Positions 55,536-64,000 of a stretch of DNA of 64,000 nucleotides are shown in pieces. The DNA comes from Sipunculus nudus. Its lineage: Eukaryota > Annelida > Sipuncula > Golfingiida > Sipunculidae. How positions within the stretch are numbered: position 1 is the first letter of the stretch; the number at the start of each line of letters is the position of its first letter. The stretch lies in contig JAPPUL010000079.1 of the NCBI GenBank assembly GCA_026874595.1, forward strand, positions 179,001 through 243,000, written 5' to 3'. A model generated the notes under the pieces. That model was not told the origin of the DNA. It searched no databases and saw only the letters and a program-made list of their open reading frames with translations. A program made the translations under genes and the position numbers.

Positions 55536-56654
55536 ATGTTAATGAAAAAACAAAGTCTAGCAAAGAATATGTTGATATTAATTTGCTCATATACACTTAT
55601 AATATCTTGTGGAGGGAACAAAGAGCAAACACAAGTAAAAGAAGTAGCAAAAGCTGACACAGCAGCTACAAAGGAGTACAAATGGACTTTAGCGCAAACA
55701 TGGGGAGCTAATTTCCCAATATTTAGCGATGTACCAAAAAGAATGGCGAGTATGGTAAAGAGTATGTCTAATGGTAGGCTTTTAATATCGATTGAACCAT
55801 CTAACATACATAAGGCAGCTTTAGGTATTTTTGATTTTGTAAAAAGCGGTAATTACCAGATGGGACATTCAGCTTCCTACTATTGGAAAGGAAAGGATTT
55901 TAACACATTATTCTTCACAACCCTACCTTTTGGGATGATAGCAGTGGAACAACATGCTTGGTTTTATTATGGAGGAGGGATGGAGTTAATGGAAGAGGTC
56001 TACTCAAAACATGGTCTTATGTCGTTTCCAGGAGGCAATACAGGAAACCAGCCTGGCGGATGGTTTAACAAGGAGATTAATAAAATTGCTGACTTTAAAA
56101 ATGTTAAGATGCGGATACCAGGTTTTGCAGGAGAAGTTCTTAGCGAGATAGGAGCAAAAACCGTTAACATACCTCCTGGAGAGCTTTATCAAGCAATCGA
56201 GAGAGGAGTAATTGATGCTCTTGAGTGGGTAGGCCCTGCACATGACTTCCCTATGGGATTTCATAAAGTTGCAAAATACTATTATAGTGGATGGCACGAA
56301 CCAGGAACTGAATTACAGTTTTTAGTTAATAAGAAAGCCTTCGATGAGTTACCAGCTGACTTACAAGAAATATTGATAACGGCAATGCGCTTAACTGCCT
56401 ATGATATGCTACCTCATTCTCTCCATGAAAATGGTATTAATTGGGAGAAGATCAAAAAAGACCATCCAGAAGTTCAACTCAGGGTATTTTCTAAAGCTAT
56501 CATAACGAAGCTTAAACAAGTAACAAACGAATTATTAGATAAGCATGCTGCAAAAGACCCTCTATCTAAGAAGATAATTGATAGTAAACGATCTTATTTA
56601 AAAAATGTTAGGACCTGGACCAAAATATCAGATAATGCTTACTTAAATCAGTAA
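55536..56654 (+). CDS. dctP: TRAP transporter substrate-binding protein, TakP/DctP type, copy 2
   Basis: 372 residues with the same layout and lipobox (IISC) as copy 1. It keeps all binding-site segments, including IKMRIPGFAG-like VKMRIPGFAG, PPGELYQ and ALEWVGPAHDFPMGFHKVAKYYYSGWHEPG. Differences from copy 1 are concentrated in the N-terminal third and the C-terminal helix. It is probably the cognate partner of the dctQM genes that follow. Retention of two copies suggests different substrates or expression. Confidence 0.92.
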   Translation: MLMKKQSLAKNMLILICSYTLIISCGGNKEQTQVKEVAKADTAATKEYKWTLAQTWGANFPIFSDVPKRMASMVKSMSNGRLLISIEPSNIHKAALGIFDFVKSGNYQMGHSASYYWKGKDFNTLFFTTLPFGMIAVEQHAWFYYGGGMELMEEVYSKHGLMSFPGGNTGNQPGGWFNKEINKIADFKNVKMRIPGFAGEVLSEIGAKTVNIPPGELYQAIERGVIDALEWVGPAHDFPMGFHKVAKYYYSGWHEPGTELQFLVNKKAFDELPADLQEILITAMRLTAYDMLPHSLHENGINWEKIKKDHPEVQLRVFSKAIITKLKQVTNELLDKHAAKDPLSKKIIDSKRSYLKNVRTWTKISDNAYLNQ

Positions 56655-56705
56655 ATATTGACCTAGTGGTTTTGCCACTAGGTTAATATATAGCTTGAGT
56701 GTCTT

Positions 56706-57209
56706 ATGATTATACTACTAGAGAAATTAATCAATAAAATAATTGATGTCTTGGGTTTAGTATGCGTTGTTTTTATGCTACTATTAATTCTTAATGTTTT
56801 TTATGATGTTATAATGAGGTATGTACTTAACGACAGTTCAATTGGAATGCAAGAATTGGAATGGCATTTATTTTCGCTAGTATTTTTATTAGGGATTTCC
56901 TATACCTTAAAGGAAGATGGCCATGTTCGTGTAGATATGTTATATGAGAAATTTAGTCCTAAGCAAAAGGCAATAGTAAATATATTAACCGCCCTTATTT
57001 TTATAATACCTGTTTCTCTAGTAATAATCCTTGGAGCCTGGACCTATACGCTAGATGCGTTTAATATAAGTGAGACAAGTCCAGATCCTGGAGGACTTCC
57101 TTACAGATTTATAATAAAAGGGTCAATTGTGTTATCTTTTGGTCTTCTAATACTATCCTCCCTAAGCTTTATATTAAGGAGTATAAGGCTATTTTCGGTT
57201 GATGATTAA
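56706..57209 (+). CDS. dctQ: TRAP transporter small membrane subunit DctQ
   Basis: 167 residues with four membrane segments and the DctQ motif ELEWHLFSLVFLLGISYTLKEDGHVRVDMLYEKFSPKQKAIVN. It pairs with DctM to form the sodium-driven importer. It is 51 bases after the second binding protein. Confidence 0.92.
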   Translation: MIILLEKLINKIIDVLGLVCVVFMLLLILNVFYDVIMRYVLNDSSIGMQELEWHLFSLVFLLGISYTLKEDGHVRVDMLYEKFSPKQKAIVNILTALIFIIPVSLVIILGAWTYTLDAFNISETSPDPGGLPYRFIIKGSIVLSFGLLILSSLSFILRSIRLFSVDD

Positions 57210-57248
57210 TATTAAACTAAACTTTAAAAGGACATAGGAACTTATTTT

Positions 57249-58541
57249 ATGTATGGCTTAATTATGTTTTTATTTGCCTTGGGATTATTGATGACAGGTA
57301 TTCCGGTGGCATTCGTATTTGCGGGGATATCCTTATTGGCCTCCCTTATTATATTTGGTCTTCAAGATACGATAAGTCTATTTTCTCTTATGCCTTATAG
57401 GATAGACGAAAGTTTAATGCAAAACAAAATATTGATGGCAATACCCTTATTTATTTTCATGGGGATTGTTTTGCAAAAGACAAAGATGGCAGAAAGGTTA
57501 TTAGAATCGATGGGAGCTTTGTTTGGCCCGATAAAGGCAGGCATAGCTATTTCCACGATGTTGGTAGGAGCTTTACTTGCTGCGACTACGGGAGTAGTAG
57601 GAGCCAGTGTAGTAGCTATGGGTATTATTGCATTACCTGTTATGTTAAAGAACAATTATAATCCTGAGCTTGCATGCGGAACTATTTGTGCATCAGGCAC
57701 TCTGGGTCAAATTATTCCTCCTTCAATAATACTAATTATTTTGGGAGATGTTATTAACCAGCCGGTAGGAGATTTATTCAAAGCAGCTTTACTCCCTGGT
57801 CTACTATTAGTTATATCCTATATAATATATATTCTAATAATATCTAATATTAAGAAAGACTATGCTCCTCCCATGAAAAGAGATAATAATAAAAATATTA
57901 TTATAAACTCACTTAAGGCAATTATACCACCTTTACTTCTAATTACTATAGTTTTAGGCTCCATATTTAAAGGTATTGCAACACCTACAGAGTCAGCTGC
58001 TGTTGGCGCTGTTGGTGCTATTATACTTTCCTTCTTTTATAAGGAGTTTTCATTTAAGATGTTAAAAGATACGGCCATTGATACCATTAAAATTACTGGT
58101 ATGGTATTTGCTATTTTAGTTGGTGCTACTGCTTTTTCATTAGTGTTTACTAAATCCGGTGGTCATGAGATGGTTAAGGATTTATTATTAGCCTTACCTG
58201 GAGAGAAATGGGGTTTTATTATTTTTTCTATGATTATAATAATGCTTCTTGGCTTTTTTGTTGATTTTGTTGAAATATCTTATATCGTTGTTCCAATATT
58301 ATATCCTATAGCGTTAGCCCTTGATATAAACATGTTATGGTTTGGTATTTTAGTTGCCATGAACCTACAAACATCATTTTTAACCCCTCCATTTGGCTTT
58401 AGTTTATTTTATTTAAAAGGAGTGGCTCCTAAAGAGATTAAGACTACACAAATTTATAAAGGAGTTACCATGTTCATTATTATACAATTTCTCATACTAG
58501 CCTCTATAGTCCTTTTCCCTAGCTTTTATGGTTTCTCTTAA
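57249..58541 (+). CDS. dctM: TRAP transporter large permease DctM
   Basis: 430 residues with about twelve membrane segments. Motifs: PLFIFMGIVLQKTKMAERLLESM, GALLAATTGVVGASVVAMG, LACGTICASGTLGQIIPPSI, GIATPTESAAVGAVGA and NLQTSFLTPPFGFSLFYLKGVAP. It is the transport subunit for the substrate held by the TakP-type proteins. It is 39 bases after dctQ; the operon ends here, with a convergent gene 30 bases on. Confidence 0.95.
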   Translation: MYGLIMFLFALGLLMTGIPVAFVFAGISLLASLIIFGLQDTISLFSLMPYRIDESLMQNKILMAIPLFIFMGIVLQKTKMAERLLESMGALFGPIKAGIAISTMLVGALLAATTGVVGASVVAMGIIALPVMLKNNYNPELACGTICASGTLGQIIPPSIILIILGDVINQPVGDLFKAALLPGLLLVISYIIYILIISNIKKDYAPPMKRDNNKNIIINSLKAIIPPLLLITIVLGSIFKGIATPTESAAVGAVGAIILSFFYKEFSFKMLKDTAIDTIKITGMVFAILVGATAFSLVFTKSGGHEMVKDLLLALPGEKWGFIIFSMIIIMLLGFFVDFVEISYIVVPILYPIALALDINMLWFGILVAMNLQTSFLTPPFGFSLFYLKGVAPKEIKTTQIYKGVTMFIIIQFLILASIVLFPSFYGFS

Positions 58542-58571
58542 TAAAACTAAATATTACAATTACTCATACTG

Positions 58572-59537
58572 CTACTCGTACTGCCTTCTAATTCTTGGGT
58601 CAATAATATAATACAAAATATCAGCAAGGAAATTGAATAAAACTGTTATAAACGCAAGAAACATGAAAGCAATTAAAGCCATATTTCTATCTTTTTCCAA
58701 GACAGAATTAATTAAAAGCTGTCCCATACCGGGTATGCCAAAAACCTGCTCTGTAATTAAAGCTCCGCTTACTATATGTGGAATGGACAAGGCAACTAGG
58801 GTAAGTAGAGGTATTAATACGTTCTTAAGTCCATGCTTAAAAACAATCTTATCCTCAGAAAGCCCCTTAGAAAGGGCAACTTTCATATAGTCCATATTAA
58901 TAATATCCAAAAAGTTGCCACGAATATACCGAGCCCATATGCCAATGCTATGAAATGATAGTACCATAATAGGAAGTATATAATATCTTAGACTATCCAA
59001 AAAACCACTTTGACCAATAGTCTCAATGCCGCTTGCTGGCAAAAGTTGCAAGTTTAAAGAAAATATATATATGAAGCTAAGTCCAACCCAAAAGGTCGGA
59101 AACGAAATGCCTAGAAATATAATAAACTGTGTTAAGTAATCGAATTTAGAATACTGATACAAAGCAGAGAATATGCCAATGGGTATGGCTAATATCAAAC
59201 TGATTATAAAAACGGGAATAGAGAGTTTCAAAGTTACTAATATACGATAAGGCAACAACTTACTTATTGCCATATGATAACGTTCAGAATATCCAAAGTT
59301 ACCTAATAGTAAATTAGACATAAGGTTTATATATTGAATATAAAATGGTTTATCGTAACCCTTTTCTTTTATAAATTCTTTAATATCATCAGGACTTGGA
59401 AGTGCTCCTGGGTTTTCAATAAGATACTCTGTTGTTATATCCCCGGGCATAAGATTAAGTAATACAAAGATTGTTATAGATAAAATGAATAATACTAAAA
59501 AAATTTGACCAAGTCGGTAAAGGTAGAATTTTAACAT
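58572..59537 (-). CDS. Oligopeptide/dipeptide ABC transporter permease, DppB/OppB type
   Basis: 321 residues. MLKFYLYRLGQIFLVLFILSITIFVLLNLMPGD is the typical N-terminus of these permeases. The EAA-like loop reads DIINMDYMKVALSKGLSEDKIVFKHGLKNVLIPLLT. Six membrane segments are present. It needs a partner permease, two ATPases and a binding protein, none of which is visible on either side. Confidence 0.92.
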   Translation of the reverse strand: MLKFYLYRLGQIFLVLFILSITIFVLLNLMPGDITTEYLIENPGALPSPDDIKEFIKEKGYDKPFYIQYINLMSNLLLGNFGYSERYHMAISKLLPYRILVTLKLSIPVFIISLILAIPIGIFSALYQYSKFDYLTQFIIFLGISFPTFWVGLSFIYIFSLNLQLLPASGIETIGQSGFLDSLRYYILPIMVLSFHSIGIWARYIRGNFLDIINMDYMKVALSKGLSEDKIVFKHGLKNVLIPLLTLVALSIPHIVSGALITEQVFGIPGMGQLLINSVLEKDRNMALIAFMFLAFITVLFNFLADILYYIIDPRIRRQYE

Positions 59538-59658
59538 AATTAAAAATAAATCGAAATAATTTCCTTGAAATTAAAAAAATAAATTAAACATTTGCAAAAA
59601 GCCTAAACTAAAGACTATTATTAAAAATAGTTAATACCTAAAAATTGTGCGTGAAATT

Positions 59659-61488
59659 ATGACAATACGAATGCTTGATAATGACACAATAAGTAAGATA
59701 GCTGCAGGAGAGATAATTTTAAACCCTTCATCAGTTGTGAGGGAGCTAATTGACAATGCAATAGATGCATGTGCAAAAGATGTAAGAATCTTGGTAACAG
59801 AAGGTGGAAAAGATTTTATACAGGTAAAGGATAATGGTCACGGAATGTTTTTATCCGACTTAAAGATTGCGTGTAAAAAACATTCAACAAGCAAAATAGC
59901 AGAATTTGAAGATATATACAAAACGAAGAGTCTTGGATTTAGGGGCGAGGCCTTACATTCTATAGCAGTTATGTCAGAAACTGAAATAATATCAAAAGTA
60001 GATGGCAAAGACCATGCAAACGCTATAAAACTAAGCTATGACAATGTAATAGAAACTAAACAAGTAGCAAGTAATCGAGGTACCACAGTAAACGTTAAGA
60101 ACTTGTTTTGTACAACCCCCGTAAGAAAGAAGGTCCTTAGACAAGCAAGTACAGAGTTTCGCTATATAAAAGATATTTTTATAAGTAAGACAATCCCATA
60201 CAATAATATAAGTTTTTCGCTTGTACACAATGATTTAGAGATTTTAAGCACAAATAAATCCTCAAACCGCTTATCAAGAATAGAAGATTTTTTTGGCAAA
60301 GAACTTGCCCAAGGACTAATATATATTGAAGACCATACCAAAGACTATAAAGTAACAGGTTACATATCAAATCCAAACTTTTTTAAAAAAAGTAAGAAAT
60401 ATCAATTTATTTATATTAATGGTCGGCCAATATCTTCTCCTGCAATATCTGTTGCAATTTCTAATGCTTATAAATCTATAACGCCAATCGGTTCCTATCC
60501 TTGTATATTTTTATTTATTGAAATACATCCTGCATATATTGACGTAAATATACACCCATCCAAAAAAGAAGTTGCTATACTTACAAAAAGTTCAATATAC
60601 GATTTTATAAATCATGTATTAGAAATATCATTACGTAGCGCAACAAATATTGCCCCAGAAATAGAATTTACAAATAAAGGACTAAAAGAACCCTCGCAAT
60701 CTAATAAATCATCTTATAAAAACCAATATGAATACTCTGAAACTAAAGACTCTATTCAAGAATATAATAAAGCGCATGAAGCTCAAAAAGAATTTAATAG
60801 CCCAAAAGAAAATATAGCCTCGGCTAAAAAGAATTACATTCCCTACAAAATAACGACCCATGAACAAAGAATACAAAACAAAAAAAGTTATCCAAACCAA
60901 ATTCTAGCTGGAGATAATTATACTATACTTGGGACTCTATTTAACACATATATACTAATAGAGTCAAACAATACTTTTATAATGCTTGACCAGCATGCCG
61001 CACATGAAAGATTACAATACGAAAAAATAAGAGAAACAATAAAATCAAATACTATTCCATCACAAAACCTATTAAGACCTTTCATTATAGAAGTTAGTCC
61101 TTCGCATATATCTAATATAAAAGATAAAGAAAACAGCATTGCTAAATTAGGATTTCATATAGAACCCTTTTCAAAGGAAAGTTATATAGTAAATTCAATA
61201 CCAAGCTTTCTTAAAATGGATAGTGCTCGCGATTCTATTGAATATCTTTTAGAATTATGTATAGACAATAAAACTGTTCCAAAAGCTCTTAATTACTTAG
61301 AGGAAGTAATGAAGCGAAAAGCTTGTAGGAGTGCAATTAAATCAGGGGACCTAATATCAGATGATGAAATAATCTATTTGTTAAACGAACTTGCTAACTA
61401 TCCAAACCCTTTTGCCTGCCCACACGGACGCCCTACCATATTAAGCTTAGATAGGAATAGCTTAGAAAACCTATTTTTAAGAACTTAG
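59659..61488 (+). CDS. mutL: DNA mismatch repair protein MutL
   Basis: About 609 residues from ATG at 59659; a GTG at 59647 is also in frame. ATPase motifs: KIAAGEI, RELIDNAIDA, DNGHGM, TKSLGFRGEALHSI and GTTVNVKNLFCTTPVRKKVL. The C-terminal half has the metal-dependent endonuclease motif DQHAAHERLQYE and the ACRSAIK and CPHGRP boxes, so it is a nicking-type MutL. No mutS is in the window. It lies divergently from the permease gene and 19 bases before the helicase. Confidence 0.94.
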   Translation: MTIRMLDNDTISKIAAGEIILNPSSVVRELIDNAIDACAKDVRILVTEGGKDFIQVKDNGHGMFLSDLKIACKKHSTSKIAEFEDIYKTKSLGFRGEALHSIAVMSETEIISKVDGKDHANAIKLSYDNVIETKQVASNRGTTVNVKNLFCTTPVRKKVLRQASTEFRYIKDIFISKTIPYNNISFSLVHNDLEILSTNKSSNRLSRIEDFFGKELAQGLIYIEDHTKDYKVTGYISNPNFFKKSKKYQFIYINGRPISSPAISVAISNAYKSITPIGSYPCIFLFIEIHPAYIDVNIHPSKKEVAILTKSSIYDFINHVLEISLRSATNIAPEIEFTNKGLKEPSQSNKSSYKNQYEYSETKDSIQEYNKAHEAQKEFNSPKENIASAKKNYIPYKITTHEQRIQNKKSYPNQILAGDNYTILGTLFNTYILIESNNTFIMLDQHAAHERLQYEKIRETIKSNTIPSQNLLRPFIIEVSPSHISNIKDKENSIAKLGFHIEPFSKESYIVNSIPSFLKMDSARDSIEYLLELCIDNKTVPKALNYLEEVMKRKACRSAIKSGDLISDDEIIYLLNELANYPNPFACPHGRPTILSLDRNSLENLFLRT

Positions 61489-61506
61489 AATAAAGCCAAA
61501 AGCTCT

Positions 61507-64000
61507 ATGAACTTTACAGAAGAACAACTACTTGCAATAAAAGATATTAAAAACAACCTACTGATAAACGCTGGGCCCGGAACAGGTAAAACAAGTATTA
61601 TAGCAGAGAAAGTATCTTATTTAATAGACAAAGGCTATAACCCCAAAAATATCTTAGCAACCACCTTTACAAACAAAGCAAAAGATGAATTAAAATATAG
61701 AATATCAAAAGCCTGTAGAAAACCGCCACATAATATAACAATAGATACTATCCATGGTTTTGCAAGACGCATAATAAAAGAGTTTACTTATGTCGTATCT
61801 GATCGCAGTTTGTCTATTTTGGACGAGCTTAATCATAGAATGTTAATAATAAATAATTACCCTAAACTAAATATATCAGAATCTAGCTTTTCTGAAAATT
61901 CAATATACAAACATATATTTAAACTCTTCAGTTTCTTTGATGCTATTAACGAGCGTTTTGTAAATATAGAAAACTTAAAGGAACTTGTAGATATAAGATC
62001 AAAATATAATAAACGAAGTTTACACAGCCTATATAAAGAAGGAGTGTTACTAACCGATAAAGAGATACTAAACATTTTTAATGCCTATAGAAAATTCATG
62101 TGGAAGAATAAGTACCTTGACTTTTCTCAAACCCTAAAGCTTGCATATCATCTACTAAATGAATACCCTAAAATACAAAATATCCTACAAAACAGATATA
62201 AATATATCCTAGTAGATGAATATCAAGATGTAAGCAAATTACAACATGCAATATACAAATTATTGTCAAATAGCGATAATAAAATATGCTTCGTAGGAGA
62301 CACAGCACAAAGTCTTTATGAGTTTAGAGGTGCCTCTTCACATAATTTAAGCATGGTGAAAAAAGACTTTGAAAAAGTCAAGGAGCGAAGAATAACAAAA
62401 AACTTTAGGTCAACAAGCCACATAATATCATTTGCAAATTCAATAAGCGCCTGTATGAATATAGAAGGGTTAAGTAAGCAAAAAGGAGTAAGGACGGATA
62501 GGGATAATACAGTAATACTGCTTGAGGATGAGACAGCAAAAAAGAGTGCAGAACATATAGTTAAAGCAATACAAAGCCTTTATAAGCAAAAGATAATATC
62601 AAGCTATAACGATGTTGCTCTACTATTTAATAGTGTACGTTTTCAATTCATAAGAGAAGGATATAAAGAGGTATTTGAAGAACATAATATACCCTATACT
62701 ATACATAAATCAGGTAATTATTTCGAGGAAGAGCCTATAAGTACCTTAATTTTTCTAGTTAGCCTAATCCTTGAGGAAGAGTTTTTTTATACAAGTTTAA
62801 TAGAACTATTAGATCGTCTTGGAGTAGAAACTTTAAGCGTACTACTAACAAATGTACCTAAAGATAAGAAGATATCGTTCAACGAAATAGCACCTGATAT
62901 GTTAATTAAAACATATAAAATTACTTCTAAGTCGGACCTAACAATAATAGAAAACCTATATTCTATATATAGTAAAATATGCTCTAATAAGACTATCTCA
63001 AGCATAGAAATTATATATGATATATTAAGACTAACCCCATACTTAAGCAAAGCCATTATAGACGGTAATATTCATATATTAACCCAACTGGGATATTTAA
63101 CTGGTATTGCAAAGTCCTATATAAATTATGGCGACAAATCTATATTAAAGTTCCTACATTCGTTAATTGTTCTAAAAGATAAAAGACGTATAGATTTAGA
63201 TAAAAGAGTTAAAGATAGCGTAACAATAAGCACAATACACAGTACCAAAGGACTTGAGTATAAAATAGTATTCCTTTGCAATGTAAATTTAAATACAAAA
63301 ACCTATAATGGTTTTAGTACAAAATTAGATATTGAAGATAATGAAAACCCAGATGCACTAATATTACAAGAAAAGATAAGATTATTCTATACAGGAATAA
63401 CAAGAGCCAAAGATTATCTTTTCTTATCATATTCAAAAAATACAATATATCAAAAAACTCAAAGACTACATCACTTAATTAAAGAAAGCATAAAACATAA
63501 TAATGTAGGACATTATGAACCAACCGCTATTAAAGTTCTTGAATCCGCAAAAGATAATGTAGAAAATAGTGCAGATGAACAAAAAGAATCATTAACACTA
63601 AGCAGTAGCAAAATAAATACGTATATACGTTGCCCTTTAACATATAGTTTACAATATAAATATAATTTTATAATTCCCGAAACAAAAGAAGCCCAGTTTG
63701 GAATATTAATTCATAATGTACTAGAATACCTACATTCAATAGGAGAGGCTAACACAAAAATTAAAAAAGATGTTGATATATATTTTAAAAAAGAACTTGA
63801 TAAATATGATAAAAAAGATAGGGCTTCATTTAATAAGCTGGGAAATGAGATAATCGATAAATATATAAAAGAGACCTACCCTAAGATTAAATCTAAAATA
63901 AAATATATAGAAAAAGACTTTGAAATATACTTCAGCCAAAACAGATTAGTAGGCAAAGTAGATTTAATACTAAAAGAAGAGGGAGGACTACATATAATAG
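61507..64000 (+). CDS. UvrD/PcrA-type helicase with C-terminal RecB-like nuclease region, 3'-truncated by the window edge
   Basis: The open frame from ATG at 61507 runs to the window end, at least 831 codons. Helicase motifs: NAGPGTGKTS (K28), TTFTNKAKDEL, TIHGFARRII, LVDEYQDVSKLQ, FVGDTAQSLYEFRGA, NFRSTS, STIHSTKGLEYKIVFL and YTGITRAKDYLFLSYS. The tail has SSSKINTYIRCPLTYSLQYKY and FGILIHNVLEYLH, then GKVDLILKEEG, the start of a PD-(D/E)xK fold like AddA/RecB. It is probably a DNA repair helicase-nuclease. It is 19 bases after mutL and may be co-transcribed. Confidence 0.9.
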   Translation, partial: MNFTEEQLLAIKDIKNNLLINAGPGTGKTSIIAEKVSYLIDKGYNPKNILATTFTNKAKDELKYRISKACRKPPHNITIDTIHGFARRIIKEFTYVVSDRSLSILDELNHRMLIINNYPKLNISESSFSENSIYKHIFKLFSFFDAINERFVNIENLKELVDIRSKYNKRSLHSLYKEGVLLTDKEILNIFNAYRKFMWKNKYLDFSQTLKLAYHLLNEYPKIQNILQNRYKYILVDEYQDVSKLQHAIYKLLSNSDNKICFVGDTAQSLYEFRGASSHNLSMVKKDFEKVKERRITKNFRSTSHIISFANSISACMNIEGLSKQKGVRTDRDNTVILLEDETAKKSAEHIVKAIQSLYKQKIISSYNDVALLFNSVRFQFIREGYKEVFEEHNIPYTIHKSGNYFEEEPISTLIFLVSLILEEEFFYTSLIELLDRLGVETLSVLLTNVPKDKKISFNEIAPDMLIKTYKITSKSDLTIIENLYSIYSKICSNKTISSIEIIYDILRLTPYLSKAIIDGNIHILTQLGYLTGIAKSYINYGDKSILKFLHSLIVLKDKRRIDLDKRVKDSVTISTIHSTKGLEYKIVFLCNVNLNTKTYNGFSTKLDIEDNENPDALILQEKIRLFYTGITRAKDYLFLSYSKNTIYQKTQRLHHLIKESIKHNNVGHYEPTAIKVLESAKDNVENSADEQKESLTLSSSKINTYIRCPLTYSLQYKYNFIIPETKEAQFGILIHNVLEYLHSIGEANTKIKKDVDIYFKKELDKYDKKDRASFNKLGNEIIDKYIKETYPKIKSKIKYIEKDFEIYFSQNRLVGKVDLILKEEGGLHII

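Larger units (their letters stand above)
53969..56654 (+). repeat. Tandem duplication of a 1.4 kb unit (leader plus gene)
   Basis: Unit 1 begins about 53969 and unit 2 about 55380, offset 1411 bases. Leader, ribosome sites and the start of the gene are nearly identical, while coding regions differ at many sites. This is an older duplication in which the leader stayed conserved, or was homogenised. Confidence 0.9.

Overview
The window is AT-rich bacterial DNA and probably comes from a spirochaete or a close relative. The flagellin has the internal signature of spirochaetal FlaB core flagellins. A flgF-flgG-rod-binding trio and a flgN/flgK/flgL/fliW/csrA run are arranged as in spirochaetes. Lipoprotein signals, a Tat system and TRAP transporters fit a diderm cell. 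Genus and class cannot be read from the sequence, and the phylum call is an inference.

Left part (1-7940): a 5'-truncated hypF; a PilZ-like regulator; the flotillin floA with a membrane-anchored partner; a DUF192 protein; a HAD-family hydrolase; a ferredoxin/metallo-beta-lactamase fusion; and the tmRNA gene ssrA with an encoded CCA.

Accessory island (7941 to about 21490): sequence immediately after ssrA, a classic integration site, looks foreign, with visibly higher GC and different codon use in most of its genes. It starts with a DUF2188 protein and a frameshifted TIR-like effector, then decayed sequence. A tightly packed operon follows: PLD/SNF2-type helicase, DUF4391 protein, type III methyltransferase (Mod), type III restriction helicase-nuclease (Res), a PrrC/RloC-like AAA ATPase with zinc-hook cysteines and a candidate anticodon-nuclease triad, and the broken beginning of sbcD. 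It reads as a composite anti-phage locus: restriction-modification plus remodelling helicase plus a candidate back-up tRNA nuclease. No integrase is visible, and the right end has been lost by deletion.

Decay zone (about 21490-25880): remnants of an alpha/beta hydrolase, a nonsense-interrupted epimerase, an intact SDR, a multiply broken aldo/keto reductase, a frameshifted DoxX-like gene, a small membrane protein and a truncated Rrf2 regulator. Together they look like a redox-stress gene cluster that is being lost.

Core chromosome (about 25980-64000): arsC and two DsrE-family genes; flagellin with an extended -10 promoter and a CsrA-type site over its Shine-Dalgarno; flgF-flgG-rod-binding protein; a thioredoxin-like protein lacking the first active-site cysteine; purD-purE and a CaCA antiporter; a UbiA-family prenyltransferase; tatA-tatA-tatC with an unusual TatC loop insertion; flgN-flgK-flgL-fliW-csrA; htrA-trpC; panB; cobalamin genes (CobT-like, CobD-like, cobQ); a large RND/MMPL exporter; a TRAP transporter with a tandemly duplicated binding-protein gene; a solitary oligopeptide permease subunit; mutL; and the start of a UvrD-type helicase with a C-terminal RecB-like nuclease region that runs off the window.

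How parts connect: FliW, CsrA and the flagellin leader form a plausible post-transcriptional switch for flagellin. The cobalamin genes cover cobyric acid synthesis, aminopropanol supply and lower-ligand activation. The island operon couples DNA modification, cleavage and a candidate abortive response.
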